DNA from: Pseudoxanthomonas suwonensis
Lineage (GTDB): Bacteria; Pseudomonadota; Gammaproteobacteria; Xanthomonadales; Xanthomonadaceae
Reading direction: 5' to 3'
Assembly: GCF_000972865.1 (NCBI RefSeq)
Contig: NZ_CP011144.1
Location: 3,345,118 to 3,409,117 of the forward strand
Length of the DNA stretch: 64,000 nt
In this document: piece after piece, positions 51,255 through 60,173 of the stretch
How positions within the stretch are numbered: position 1 is the first letter of the stretch
Layout of the letters: every line of letters begins with the position of its first letter
Notes under the pieces: generated by a model
The model's database searches: none
What the model was told of the DNA's origin: nothing
Seen by the model: only the letters and a program-made list of their open reading frames with translations
Made by a program: the position numbers and the translations under genes

Positions 51255-51322
51255 GGCGCGATTGTAGCGCCGGCCGCGGTTATGCTGGCGGCGCATCCGG
51301 GGGCAGGGACGGCGGGGGGAAC

Positions 51323-52699
51323 ATGCTGCGGTTGCTGAAGTGGCTGGCGCTGGCGCTGCTGGCGGTGGTGTTGTTCGTGGTCGCGGTCTGGCTGGTATCG
51401 CGGGCGATGGGGCCTTCCGCCGCCGAGCGCGAGGCGCTGGCGCTGATCGACGCGCCGCCCGAGAACGAAGGCCGGGACGGTTTCGCCGCGCTGTACACCG
51501 TCGCCCGCCAAGTGCCGGAAGCGGAGCAGGCCGGGGTGCTGGCCGAGGACGTCCGCCGCTTCGCCGCTACGCCGCCGGCGCCGGATGGGTCGCCGCCGCC
51601 ATGGCGCAGCGCGCTGGAGGACTGGCCCGACCTGGTGGCGACGCGCGAGGACGACCCGGCCTGGTGCACGCTGCGCGAGCCAGGCTGCCTGGAGCGCGTG
51701 CGCGCCGCGCCGCAGGCCTATGCCGCCCTGCTGGAGCGCAATGCCACGCTGCTGGACCGCGCGGTGGCGCTGGCGGCCTGGGGCCATTTCCGCAACCCGT
51801 TCGCGGTGCGGTTCGACACGCCGCTGCCGGCCTACCAGCCGATGACCCGGCTGGCCACGCGCGACGCCTGGCGCTTCGCCGCCGGGGACGTCGATGCCGC
51901 GTTGGCCGGCGTCTGTTCGGGGGTGCTGCAGGGGCGCCGGATGGTCGAGGCCGGCGACAGCCTGATCGGCAGCATGATCGGCGCGACCCTGGTCCAGGGC
52001 AACGCGACCCTTCTGGCCGAGATGCTGGCCGAACTGCCTCGCGGGCATGCACTGCCGGCGCGGTGCGACGCTGCCTTCGCGCTGCCGCTCGCGCTGGAGG
52101 ACGGTGTCTGCCGGACCATGCTGGCGGAAGGCCGCTTCGCCACCGGTGGGCTGCGGAGCCACGTCACCACGGCCGTCGCGGCCGAGGTGGCCGACCGGGA
52201 TTGGCCCAAGTGGGGGGCGCGGCTGCTGTTCGATCCCGAACGCACGGTCGCGCGCGGCGCGCCGAAGTTCGCCTGGTACTGCGGCGCACAGGCCCGCGAA
52301 CTGATCGCACGGGACCGCCCGTTGCGCGATCCGACGCCGCCGCCGTCGCGCTGGTCGCTGGCCTGCGCCTCCAACGCGGCCGGCTGCATCCTCGCCGACA
52401 TCGCCGCGCCGGCCTATGCCGACTATGGCCTGCGCCTGCAGGACGCCGATGCCCGCCTGCGCACGATGGCCGCGCTGCTGTGGCTGCGCGGCCGCGACGG
52501 CGAGATCGACGAAGCGGCGCTGGCGCAGCTGCCGGCGCCGATGCGCAGCCCGGCACGGCCGCTGCGGCTGGACGCCGTCGCCGGTACGCTCGTCACCGCA
52601 CTCCACGAGCGGCCGCGCGAGGGCCCGGGCGGGCACGCCGGCAACTGGTCGGTGCCACTGCCGGCCAGCCGTCTTCAGGCCGCCGGTGCCCCGCCCTGA
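51323..52699 (+). CDS. Membrane-anchored hypothetical protein
   Basis: The 458-aa product has an N-terminal membrane helix at about 5-27 (LKWLALALLAVVLFVVAVWLVSRA) and a large soluble, mostly helical part expected in the periplasm. Five cysteines (for example WCTLREPGC, AWYCG, ACASNAAGC) could form disulfides. I do not recognise a catalytic motif or family. It stands alone between the divergent DUF502 gene and the convergent thioesterase gene, whose 3' end it overlaps by 25 bases. Confidence 0.78.
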   Translation: MLRLLKWLALALLAVVLFVVAVWLVSRAMGPSAAEREALALIDAPPENEGRDGFAALYTVARQVPEAEQAGVLAEDVRRFAATPPAPDGSPPPWRSALEDWPDLVATREDDPAWCTLREPGCLERVRAAPQAYAALLERNATLLDRAVALAAWGHFRNPFAVRFDTPLPAYQPMTRLATRDAWRFAAGDVDAALAGVCSGVLQGRRMVEAGDSLIGSMIGATLVQGNATLLAEMLAELPRGHALPARCDAAFALPLALEDGVCRTMLAEGRFATGGLRSHVTTAVAAEVADRDWPKWGARLLFDPERTVARGAPKFAWYCGAQARELIARDRPLRDPTPPPSRWSLACASNAAGCILADIAAPAYADYGLRLQDADARLRTMAALLWLRGRDGEIDEAALAQLPAPMRSPARPLRLDAVAGTLVTALHERPREGPGGHAGNWSVPLPASRLQAAGAPP

Positions 52700-53154
52700 G
52701 CCGGACGCCGGTCCGGCTTGCGCCGCACGTAGACCTGCTTGCGCACCCGGGCGACCACTTCGCCGTCCGCGTCGAGCACTTCGTTCTCGAACCAGTGCAG
52801 GTACTTGCCGCCGTCGGCGGTGGCGGCGCGGATCTCCTCCAGGATGGCGTCGTCGACCGTGAACGAGGTGACTACGGTGCCGCGCCCGGGTTTGATGAAG
52901 TCGATGGCGCCGGACTGGTCCCAGACGTAGTAGTCGCGGCCCAGCCGGTGCATCAGCAGCAGCATCCAGAACGGGTCGGCCATCGCGAACAGGCTGCCGC
53001 CGAAGTGGGTCCTTACGTAGTTGCGGTTCCACGGCCGCATCCGCAGTTCGACCCGGGCGTGGCGCCAGTCCGGGGCGATGTACGCCACGTGGATGCCGGT
53101 GAACAGGAACGGCGGCCACAGGTTCATGCCGTGGCGCAGTGTGGAGGCTTTCAT
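52675..53154 (-). CDS. DUF4442 hotdog-fold thioesterase-like protein
   Basis: The 159-aa product shows the hotdog order of DUF4442: LWPPFLFTGIHVAYIAPDWRHARVELRMRPWNRNYVRTHFGGSLFAMADPFWMLLLM, with the HFGGS.F motif near the expected catalytic helix, followed by FTVDDAILEEIRAAT and VARVRKQVYVRRK. Members are presumed acyl-CoA or acyl-protein thioesterases. Its C-terminal codons overlap those of the hypothetical protein on the other strand. A REP doublet lies 70 bases upstream of its start. Confidence 0.85.
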   Translation of the reverse strand: MKASTLRHGMNLWPPFLFTGIHVAYIAPDWRHARVELRMRPWNRNYVRTHFGGSLFAMADPFWMLLLMHRLGRDYYVWDQSGAIDFIKPGRGTVVTSFTVDDAILEEIRAATADGGKYLHWFENEVLDADGEVVARVRKQVYVRRKPDRRPAQGGAPAA

Positions 53155-53223
53155 GGGCGGGACGATGCGGGGGAAGGGATCGAAGTCTAGCGTACGCCCC
53201 GGTACGGACAGGGCGCGGTTCTT

Positions 53224-53321
53224 GTGTAGGAGCCGGGTTCAGCCGGCGACACGCCACGTCGGCACAGGCGACTCCTAATATTCCCGACGCCCGTGTCGCC
53301 GGCTGAACCCGGCTCCTACAC
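53224..53321. repeat. REP doublet between the thioesterase and accD genes
   Basis: The left end GTGTAGGAGCCGGGTTCAGC and its exact complement at the right end bracket a centre with ACGTCGGCACAGGCGAC and CCGACGCCCGTGTCG. The two genes here are divergent, so unlike the others this doublet sits in an upstream region, 119 bases before accD. The rest of 53155-53439 shows only a weak TAGACT -10-like box at 53393. Confidence 0.85.
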
Positions 53322-53439
53322 GATCCTCGCCAGACGTGACGAGGCGTCTTCGCCCCCCAGCACCGCCCACGGGTCCCTGAGCTAGACTGTCGCCCTTTTC
53401 CGGCCGGCGACGGCCCCTGAACGGAACCGACCTTTCCGC

Positions 53440-54333
53440 ATGAGCTGGCTCAGCAAACTGATGCCCTCCGGCATCCGCACCGACAACGCCGCCAACCGCA
53501 AGCGCAGCGTCCCCGAGGGCCTGTGGGAGAAGTGCGACCGCTGCGGCGCGGTGCTGTACCGGCCCGAGCTCGAAGAGAACCTGGAGGTCTGCCCGAAGTG
53601 CGATTTCCACATGCCGATCCGCGCCCGCGCCCGGCTGGCCTCGCTCTTCGACCCGGGCAGCACCAGCGAGATCGCCGCCACCCTGGCCCCGACCGACGTC
53701 CTGAAGTTCAAGGACCAGAAGAAGTACGCCGAGCGGATCAAGGCCACCCAGAAGTCCACCGGCGAGTATGACGCGCTGGTCGCGATGCACGGTCTGCTCA
53801 AGGGCCGGCCGCTGGTGGCCAGCTCGTTCGACTTCGCCTACATGGGCGGCTCGATGGGCTCGGTGGTGGGCGAGAAGTTCACCCTGGCCGCCGAGAAGGC
53901 GCTGGAGATCGGCGCCCCGTTCGTCAACTTCTCCGCCAGCGGCGGCGCGCGCATGCAGGAAAGCCTGTTCTCGCTGATGCAGATGGCCAAGACCTCCGCC
54001 GCGCTGGGCCGCCTGCGCGCGGCAGGGCTGCCCTACGTCTCGGTGCTGACCCACCCGACCACCGGCGGCGTGTCGGCCAGCTTCGCCATGCTCGGCGACC
54101 TGAACATCGCCGAGCCCGAGGCGCTGATCGGCTTCGCCGGCCCGCGGGTGATCGAGCAGACCGTGCGCGAGAAGCTGCCGGAGGGCTTCCAGCGCTCGGA
54201 GTTCCTGCTCGAGCACGGCGCGATCGACCAGATCTGCGACCGCCGCGAGCTGCGCGACCGCCTGGCCGAGCTGCTGGCGATGATGACCCGCCAGCCGCGG
54301 CCGGAAGACAGCGACACCCTGGACGCGGCATGA
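53440..54333 (+). CDS. accD: Acetyl-CoA carboxylase carboxyltransferase subunit beta
   Basis: The 297-aa product has the N-terminal zinc ribbon ([12 protein letters not shown] ... VCPKCDFHM, four cysteines) and the crotonase-like carboxyltransferase domain ([71 protein letters not shown]). With AccA it transfers CO2 from biotin to acetyl-CoA, the first step in fatty-acid synthesis. It overlaps glmM by four bases (ATGA), linking lipid and cell-wall precursor supply in one operon. Confidence 0.96.
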   Translation: MSWLSKLMPSGIRTDNAANRKRSVPEGLWEKCDRCGAVLYRPELEENLEVCPKCDFHMPIRARARLASLFDPGSTSEIAATLAPTDVLKFKDQKKYAERIKATQKSTGEYDALVAMHGLLKGRPLVASSFDFAYMGGSMGSVVGEKFTLAAEKALEIGAPFVNFSASGGARMQESLFSLMQMAKTSAALGRLRAAGLPYVSVLTHPTTGGVSASFAMLGDLNIAEPEALIGFAGPRVIEQTVREKLPEGFQRSEFLLEHGAIDQICDRRELRDRLAELLAMMTRQPRPEDSDTLDAA

Positions 54334-55688
54334 GCGGCGCCCGGCGTTATTTCGGTACCGACGGCATCCGCGGCCGGGTCGGCGAGGGCGCCATCTCGGC
54401 CGACTTCGTGCTGCGCCTGGGCAACGCCCTGGGCCGGGTGCTGGCTGCCGGGCGGCCGGGCCGGCGCACCGTGGTGATCGGCAAGGACACCCGCATCTCC
54501 GGCTACATGTTCGAGTCGGCGCTGGAGGCCGGGCTGGTCGCCGCCGGCGTGGACGTGCAGTTGCTCGGGCCGATGCCGACCCCGGCGGTGGCGTTCCTCA
54601 CCCGCACCCTGGGGGCGGACGCAGGCATCGTCATCAGCGCCTCGCACAACCCGCACTACGACAACGGCATCAAGTTCTTCTCGGCGCAGGGCGAGAAGCT
54701 GGACGACGCCACCGAGCTGGCGATCGAGGCGGCGCTGGACGGCGATTTCGCCACGGTCGATTCCGAAAGGCTGGGCAAGGCGGTGCGCGCGCGTGACGCG
54801 GTCGGCCGCTACATCGAGTTCTGCAAGTCCTCGGTCCCACGCGGCTTCGACCTGCGCGGGCTCAAGGTGGTGCTGGACTGCGCCCATGGCGCGACCTACC
54901 ACATCGCCCCGCTGCTGTTCCGCGAACTGGGCGCGGACGTGGTGGCGATAGGTGCCGCGCCCGACGGCCTGAACATCAACGCCGGGGTCGGCTCGATGCA
55001 CATCGACAACCTCGCCGCCAAGGTCCGCGAGGCCGGCGCCGACCTGGGAATCGCCTTCGACGGCGACGGCGACCGGGTGCTTATGGCCGACGACCAGGGC
55101 AACCCGGTCGACGGCGACGGCCTGCTGTACGTGCTGGCCCGGGCCTGGCAGGCCAGTGGCCGCCTGCGCGGGCCGGTGGTCGGCACGCTGATGACCAACT
55201 ACGGGCTGGAGCAGGCGCTGGCCGAGGCCGGGATCCCGTTCCAGCGGGCGAAAGTGGGTGACCGCTACGTGCACCAGGCGCTGGTCGAGGGCGATGGCGT
55301 GCTTGGCGGCGAGGCCTCCGGCCACCTGTTGTGCCTGGACCGCGCCACCACCGGCGACGCCATCGTCAGCGCGCTGCAGGTGCTGGACGTGCTGCGCCGG
55401 TCCGGCCGCAGCCTGCGCCAGGCGCTGGACGGGCTGGCGATGGTGCCGCAGAAGACGATCAACGTGCGCCTGGACGGCGCCTCGGCCAAGACAACCGTGG
55501 AGGCCGACGGCGTGCGCGGGGCGCTGCATGACGCCCAGGCCGCGGTGCAGGGCAGGGGCCGTGCTTTCCTGCGCCCGTCCGGCACCGAGCCGGTGGTGCG
55601 GGTCACGGTCGAAGCCGACGACGCCGCGCTGATGCAGGACACCCTGGACCGGCTGGCCGCCGCCGTGCGCCAGGCCGCCGCGGCCTGA
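54330..55688 (+). CDS. glmM: Phosphoglucosamine mutase
   Basis: The 452-aa product matches Glm[20 protein letters not shown], the active serine loop [19 protein letters not shown], the metal loop [13 protein letters not shown], the sugar loop [13 protein letters not shown] and the phosphate loop [17 protein letters not shown]. It converts glucosamine-6-phosphate into glucosamine-1-phosphate for peptidoglycan and LPS. Translationally coupled to accD; the gap to the next gene is 68 bases. Confidence 0.96.
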   Translation: MSGARRYFGTDGIRGRVGEGAISADFVLRLGNALGRVLAAGRPGRRTVVIGKDTRISGYMFESALEAGLVAAGVDVQLLGPMPTPAVAFLTRTLGADAGIVISASHNPHYDNGIKFFSAQGEKLDDATELAIEAALDGDFATVDSERLGKAVRARDAVGRYIEFCKSSVPRGFDLRGLKVVLDCAHGATYHIAPLLFRELGADVVAIGAAPDGLNINAGVGSMHIDNLAAKVREAGADLGIAFDGDGDRVLMADDQGNPVDGDGLLYVLARAWQASGRLRGPVVGTLMTNYGLEQALAEAGIPFQRAKVGDRYVHQALVEGDGVLGGEASGHLLCLDRATTGDAIVSALQVLDVLRRSGRSLRQALDGLAMVPQKTINVRLDGASAKTTVEADGVRGALHDAQAAVQGRGRAFLRPSGTEPVVRVTVEADDAALMQDTLDRLAAAVRQAAAA

Positions 55689-55756
55689 TCACGATCAAGA
55701 ACCCTTGAGGCGCGGCGTGGTCGAATCGCCGCCCACGATTCCCCGGAGCACGCAAG

Positions 55757-56695
55757 ATGGCTGCACGCATTCCCACCCTCGACATCAACCGCTTTGAGAG
55801 CGACCGCGACGCGTTCGTCGCCGAGCTGGGCGCGGCCTACCGCGAGTGGGGCTTCGCCGGCATCCGCAACCATGGCATCCCGCAGGCCGAGATCGACGCG
55901 GCCTACGACGTGTTCAAGCGCTTCTTCGCCCTGCCGGAAGAGACCAAGAAGAAGTACCACGTGCCCGGCGGCGGCGGCGCGCGCGGCTACACCCCGTTCG
56001 GCGTGGAGACCGCCAAGGGCGCCCAGCACTTCGACCTCAAGGAGTTCTGGCACATCGGCCGCGAGATCCCGGACGACTCGAAGTACCGCGAGGTGATGCC
56101 GCCGAACCTGTGGCCGGAGGAGGTCCCCGGCTTCCGCGAGCACGGCTACGGCCTGTACCAGGCGCTGGACCGGCTCGGCTCGCGGGTGCTGTCGGCGCTG
56201 GCACTGCACATCGGCCTGGCGGAGGACTGGTTCGCCGACAAGACCGACTTCGGCAACTCGATCCTGCGCCCGATCCACTATCCGCCGATCACCGCCGACG
56301 ACATCCCCAACGTGCGCGCCGGCGCGCACGAGGACATCAACCTGATCACGCTGCTGGTCGGTGCCAGTGCCTCGGGCCTGGAAGTGCTGTCGCGCAAGGG
56401 GGAGTGGGTGCCGTTCACCGCCGACGCCGACACCATCGTGGTCAACATCGGCGACATGCTGCAGCGCCTGACCAACCACGTGTACCCGTCGACCACCCAC
56501 CGCGTGGTCAATCCGCCGGCCGCGGAGGCGCGCAAGCCGCGTTATTCGGTGCCGTTCTTCCTGCACCCGAACCCGGATTTCCTGATCGACGTGCTGCCGT
56601 CCACGGTCACCGCCGACAACCCCAGCCGCTATCCCGAGCCGATCACCGCCCAGGGCTACCTGGAGGAGCGGCTGCGCGAGATCAAGCTGAAGTGA
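55757..56695 (+). CDS. Isopenicillin-N-synthase-like 2-oxoglutarate/iron-dependent oxygenase
   Basis: The 312-aa product has the DIOX_N half (IPTLDINRFESDRDAFVAELGAAYREWGFAGIRNHGIP) and the 2OG-Fe(II) oxygenase half with the iron triad HxD...H (AHEDINLITLL and STTHRVVNP) and the RxS pair (KPRYSVPFFLHPN) that binds the 2-oxoglutarate carboxylate. It belongs to the broad non-haem iron oxygenase family; no biosynthetic cluster surrounds it and its substrate is unknown. It lies between glmM and tpiA in the same direction. Confidence 0.9.
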   Translation: MAARIPTLDINRFESDRDAFVAELGAAYREWGFAGIRNHGIPQAEIDAAYDVFKRFFALPEETKKKYHVPGGGGARGYTPFGVETAKGAQHFDLKEFWHIGREIPDDSKYREVMPPNLWPEEVPGFREHGYGLYQALDRLGSRVLSALALHIGLAEDWFADKTDFGNSILRPIHYPPITADDIPNVRAGAHEDINLITLLVGASASGLEVLSRKGEWVPFTADADTIVVNIGDMLQRLTNHVYPSTTHRVVNPPAAEARKPRYSVPFFLHPNPDFLIDVLPSTVTADNPSRYPEPITAQGYLEERLREIKLK

Positions 56696-56792
56696 TCCGC
56701 CGTGGTCCGGCCGCGTGCCCCGCGCCACGCGCGCGGGACGGGCGGCCGGGCACGCTATCCTTCCGCGCACCACCAGCCAATCGGAGTCGGAC

Positions 56793-57551
56793 ATGCGTCG
56801 CAGGATCGTCGCGGGCAACTGGAAGCTGCACGGCACCCGGGCCTTCGCCACCTCGCTGGTCGGCGGGATCGCCGACGGGGCGCCGGTGCCGGGAGTGGAA
56901 CTGGTGGTCCTGCCGCCGCTGCCCTACCTGGGCGACCTGATCGAGGACTTCGAGGACACGCCGCTGGCCTTCGGTGCCCAGGACGTGAGCAGCAACGAGG
57001 AGGGCGCCTACACCGGCGAGGTCTCGGCCCGGATGCTGGTCGACGTCGGCGCCCAATACGGCCTGGTCGGCCACTCGGAGCGGCGCCAGTACCACGGCGA
57101 GAGCAGCGAACTGGTGGCGCTGAAGTTCCAGGCCGCGGTCCGGGCCGGGCTGCGGCCGATCCTGTGCGTGGGCGAGGGCCTGGCCCAGCGCGAGGCCGGG
57201 CTGACCGAGGATGTGGTCGCCGGGCAGCTGCGGCCGGTGCTGGAACGGGTGGGGGTGGCGGCCTTCGCCGACGCGGTGGTGGCCTACGAGCCGGTCTGGG
57301 CGATCGGCACCGGCCGCACCGCCAGCCCGGACCAGGCCCAGGCCGTGCACGCCTTCATCCGTCGCCAGATCGCCGCGCACGATGCTAGAATCGCCGATTC
57401 CCTGCCGATCCTGTACGGCGGCAGCGTGAAGCCCGACAACGCCGCCGCGCTCTGTGCGCAGCCGGACGTGGACGGCGGGCTGATTGGCGGCGCCTCGCTG
57501 GTGGCCGCGGATTTCCTGGCCATCGCCCGGGCGGCCTCGCCGGCCCCCTAG
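56793..57551 (+). CDS. tpiA: Triosephosphate isomerase
   Basis: The 252-aa TIM-barrel product starts MRRRIVAGNWKLHG (catalytic lysine), has GLVGHSERRQYHGE (catalytic histidine), VAYEPVWAIGTGRTASPDQAQ (catalytic glutamate and flexible loop) and ILYGGSVKPDNAAAL (phosphate loop). It interconverts dihydroxyacetone phosphate and glyceraldehyde-3-phosphate. The ATG at 56793 is chosen over a frame opening 26 codons upstream. secG follows after 50 bases, a common order in gammaproteobacteria. Confidence 0.96.
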   Translation: MRRRIVAGNWKLHGTRAFATSLVGGIADGAPVPGVELVVLPPLPYLGDLIEDFEDTPLAFGAQDVSSNEEGAYTGEVSARMLVDVGAQYGLVGHSERRQYHGESSELVALKFQAAVRAGLRPILCVGEGLAQREAGLTEDVVAGQLRPVLERVGVAAFADAVVAYEPVWAIGTGRTASPDQAQAVHAFIRRQIAAHDARIADSLPILYGGSVKPDNAAALCAQPDVDGGLIGGASLVAADFLAIARAASPAP

Positions 57552-57601
57552 GCTTCGCTTCAGGGCAATAGTACGGGCCGAGAAGACAAGAGCAACAGAC
57601 G

Positions 57602-58045
57602 ATGCTGATGACGATCCTCAATGTGGTGTACGTGCTGGTGGCGATCGCGATGATCGCGCTGATCCTGCTCCAGCGCGGCGCCGGCGCCGCGGCCGGGTCC
57701 GGCTTCGGGGCGGGCGCCTCGGGCACGGTGTTCGGCGCCCGTGGCGCGTCCAACTTCCTGTCCAAGAGCACCAAGTGGCTGGCCGTGGTGTTCTTCGGCA
57801 TCAGCCTGTTCATGGCCTGGTACGCGACCCACAGCGCGCGTCCGACCGTCCAGGCCGCGCCGAGCCTGATGAACGAGCAGCCCGCGCCGGTCCAGGGCGG
57901 CGCCCCGGCGCCGGGCGAGATGCCGGCGCTGCCGGCCGCTCCGGCCGAGGTGCCGGCCGCCACCCCGGCGGCTCCGGCGCCCGCGCCGGCCGACAGCTCG
58001 GTTCCGGCGCCGCAGCCGACCGAGGCTGCGCCGCCCGCGCAGTAA
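57602..58045 (+). CDS. secG: Preprotein translocase subunit SecG
   Basis: The 147-aa product has two membrane helices (VVYVLVAIAMIALILLQRG and WLAVVFFGISLFMAWYA) around the conserved GSGFGAGASGTVFGARGASNFLSK loop. The C-terminal 65 residues are an alanine/proline-rich tail, longer than in E. coli SecG (110 aa), a common feature of xanthomonads. It assists SecYEG in protein export. It is followed by tRNA-Leu. Confidence 0.95.
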   Translation: MLMTILNVVYVLVAIAMIALILLQRGAGAAAGSGFGAGASGTVFGARGASNFLSKSTKWLAVVFFGISLFMAWYATHSARPTVQAAPSLMNEQPAPVQGGAPAPGEMPALPAAPAEVPAATPAAPAPAPADSSVPAPQPTEAAPPAQ

Positions 58046-58049
58046 GGCG

Positions 58050-58055
58050 TACAAT
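58050..58055 (+). promoter_or_regulatory. Possible -10 box of the tRNA-Leu gene
   Basis: TACAAT lies 35 bases before the mature tRNA 5' end. The region 17 bases upstream is inside secG and has no good -35 match, so co-transcription with tpiA-secG is the alternative. Confidence 0.3.
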
Positions 58056-58089
58056 GCGCCGCGCCGCGCGGCCGGCGCACGGTTTCATT

Positions 58090-58174
58090 GCCCAGGTGGC
58101 GGAATTGGTAGACGCACTACCTTGAGGTGGTAGCGACGAGAGTCGTAGGGGTTCGAGTCCCCTCTTGGGCACCA
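58090..58174 (+). tRNA. tRNA-Leu (anticodon GAG)
   Basis: The 85-nt gene folds as a class II tRNA: acceptor GCCCAGG/CTTGGGC, D arm GCGGAATTGGTAGACGC, anticodon stem CTACC/GGTAG around loop TTGAGGT (anticodon GAG), long variable arm CGACGAGAGTCGT, T arm AGGGG-TTCGAGT-CCCCT, discriminator A and encoded CCA. The tpiA-secG-tRNA-Leu-nuoA order is conserved among gammaproteobacteria of this group. Confidence 0.97.
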
Positions 58175-58221
58175 CATGTGAAAGCCGGCGCGCCATGCGT
58201 GCCGGAGGCGGCAAGGCCAAG

Positions 58222-58244
58222 GCCCGCGCGAAGCGGGCTTTTTT
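58222..58244 (+). terminator. Rho-independent terminator after tRNA-Leu
   Basis: GCCCGC-GCGAA-GCGGGC followed by six T, 48 bases after the tRNA CCA. It ends the tpiA-secG-tRNA unit before the nuo operon. Confidence 0.9.
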
Positions 58245-58280
58245 CTTGCTTTCTGCGGCGCTGCGGCAGGGTTGCAAGCG

Positions 58281-58310
58281 TTTACTCCCGAACGGGGCAC
58301 CCGCTACAAT
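58281..58310 (+). promoter_or_regulatory. Probable promoter of the nuo operon
   Basis: TTTACT (58281-58286) and TACAAT (58305-58310) are spaced by 18 bases, four and five matches to the sigma-70 boxes. Transcription would start near 58317, giving a leader of about 150 bases before nuoA, with no other feature recognised in it. Confidence 0.55.
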
Positions 58311-58465
58311 TCCGCTGCTGTGCACAATCGCAGCGGACACCGGCACATGCGCCCGTCCGCGGCATCGCCGGACCCCCGGCGGCGAGGACGCAACAGGCGC
58401 TCCGCGGCCTTCGCGGAAACGGACCCAAGCCCGGCGCGCCGGGCAGAGGCAAGAGAGAACCGCAC

Positions 58466-58822
58466 GTGCTGGCCCAATACCTGCCGACCCTGTTGTTCCT
58501 GATCGTGGCCACCGGGATCGGCATCGCGCTGATCATCGTTGGTCGCGTGCTCGGCCCGCGCCGTCCGACCCTGGAGAAGCTGTCACCCTACGAGTGCGGC
58601 TTCGAGGCCTTCGAGGACGCGCGCATGAAGTTCGACGTGCGCTACTACCTGATCGCCATCCAGTTCATCGTCTTCGACCTGGAAATCATCTTCATCGTGC
58701 CGTGGACCCTCGTGTTCCAGGAACTGGGGCCGCGCGCGCTGGTCACCATGGGCCTGTTCGTCGGGATGCTGTTCCTCGGCTTCGTCTACGTCTGGAAGAA
58801 GGGAGCGCTCGAATGGGAGTGA
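58466..58822 (+). CDS. nuoA: NADH-quinone oxidoreductase subunit A
   Basis: The 118-aa product has three membrane helices and the conserved loop [41 protein letters not shown]. It is a membrane subunit of complex I. The start is GTG at 58466, giving [17 protein letters not shown]. It overlaps nuoB by ten bases, so translation is coupled. Confidence 0.95.
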   Translation: MLAQYLPTLLFLIVATGIGIALIIVGRVLGPRRPTLEKLSPYECGFEAFEDARMKFDVRYYLIAIQFIVFDLEIIFIVPWTLVFQELGPRALVTMGLFVGMLFLGFVYVWKKGALEWE

Positions 58823-59385
58823 TCCAAACCATCGATCGCCTGATGACCAATCCGATCCCGGAAGGGCGGGTTGACGACATCCTGCGCCCCGAGGGCGACA
58901 ATCCGCTGCTGGAGAAGGGCTACGTCACCACCAGCGTCGACGCGCTGATGAACTGGGCCCGTACCGGTTCGATGTGGCCGATGACCTTCGGCCTGGCCTG
59001 CTGCGCGGTGGAGATGATGCACGCCGGCGCCGCGCGCCTGGACCTGGACCGCTACGGTGTCGTGTTCCGGCCGTCGCCGCGCCAGTCCGACGTGATGATC
59101 GTGGCCGGCACCCTGGTCAACAAGATGGCCCCGGCGCTGCGCAAGGTCTACGACCAGATGCCCGACCCGAAGTGGGTGATATCGATGGGCAGCTGCGCCA
59201 ACGGCGGCGGCTACTACCACTACTCCTACTCGGTGGTGCGCGGCTGCGACCGGATCGTGCCGGTGGACATCTACGTGCCGGGCTGCCCGCCCACGGCCGA
59301 GGCGCTGGTCTACGGCATCCTGCAGCTGCAGAAGAAGATCTGGCGCACGCAGACCGTCGCGAAAAAGAACACGATCGACCGCTGA
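58813..59385 (+). CDS. nuoB: NADH-quinone oxidoreductase subunit B
   Basis: The 190-aa product carries the N2 iron-sulfur cluster cysteines in [18 protein letters not shown] and [11 protein letters not shown]. This cluster hands electrons to quinone at the NuoB-NuoD interface. The chosen ATG gives [20 protein letters not shown], typical of the group. Confidence 0.96.
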   Translation: MGVIQTIDRLMTNPIPEGRVDDILRPEGDNPLLEKGYVTTSVDALMNWARTGSMWPMTFGLACCAVEMMHAGAARLDLDRYGVVFRPSPRQSDVMIVAGTLVNKMAPALRKVYDQMPDPKWVISMGSCANGGGYYHYSYSVVRGCDRIVPVDIYVPGCPPTAEALVYGILQLQKKIWRTQTVAKKNTIDR

Positions 59386-59420
59386 CCCCCTCCAAGCACC
59401 CTCCGGATACGCCAAGCCCC

Positions 59421-60173
59421 ATGGCCGAGCCAGCTGCCTCCTTCGCCCAACGCCTGCGCGACCGTTTCCCGGCCGCGGTGGTGACCGTGGCCGAACCCCG
59501 TGGCGAGACCACCCTCGAGGCCGCCGCCCAGGACTGGCTGGACACCTGCCGCGCGCTGCGCGACGAGTTCGGCTTCGAGCAGCTGGTCGCGGTCAGCGGC
59601 GTCGACTACATGGGCTACGGCAGCGACGAGTGGGACACCGAGGGCGTGTCCTCCGGCGGCTTCAGCCGCGGCGTGGAAGGCAAGGGCACCGGCCGCTTCG
59701 GCTGGGGCGAGCGGCCCAGCCAGGAGGAGGACGGCCGGATCACTCCGGTGGTCGCGCCGCAGCACCGCTTCGCCGCAGTCCTGCACCTGCTGTCCTACGC
59801 CAACAACCAGCGCCTGCGCGTGCGCTGCTTCGCGCCCGACGACGCGCTGCCGGTGGTGCCGTCGGTGACCGGCCTGTGGCCGGGCGCCAACTGGTTCGAG
59901 CGCGAAGCGTTCGACCTGTACGGCATCGTCTTCGAGGGCCATCCGGACCTGCGCCGGATCCTGACCGACTACGGCTTCGTCGGCCACCCGTTCCGCAAGG
60001 ACTTCCCGCTGATCGGAAACGTCGAAGTGCGCTACGACGAGGAACGCAAGCGCGTGGTGTACGAGCCGGTCACCTCGGTCGAGCCGCGCGTGGGTGTGCC
60101 GCGGGTGATCCGCGACGACTCGCGCTACCAGACCGCGGCCGGCGAGACCGCGCAGCGGGAGGCCGCCAAGTGA
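59421..60173 (+). CDS. nuoC: NADH-quinone oxidoreductase subunit C
   Basis: The 250-aa product has the 30-kDa-subunit signature [40 protein letters not shown]. Between the VSGVDY strand and [12 protein letters not shown] there is an extra acidic/glycine-rich segment (about 70-110, [21 protein letters not shown]) that I associate with xanthomonad NuoC and that other NuoC proteins lack. The stop overlaps the GTG of nuoD. Confidence 0.95.
   Translation: MAEPAASFAQRLRDRFPAAVVTVAEPRGETTLEAAAQDWLDTCRALRDEFGFEQLVAVSGVDYMGYGSDEWDTEGVSSGGFSRGVEGKGTGRFGWGERPSQEEDGRITPVVAPQHRFAAVLHLLSYANNQRLRVRCFAPDDALPVVPSVTGLWPGANWFEREAFDLYGIVFEGHPDLRRILTDYGFVGHPFRKDFPLIGNVEVRYDEERKRVVYEPVTSVEPRVGVPRVIRDDSRYQTAAGETAQREAAK

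Noticed and set aside
59615..59745. Extra central segment in NuoC as a novel insertion
   Set aside because: It keeps the frame and, as far as I recall, is a normal feature of xanthomonad NuoC, so it is a lineage marker rather than a novelty.
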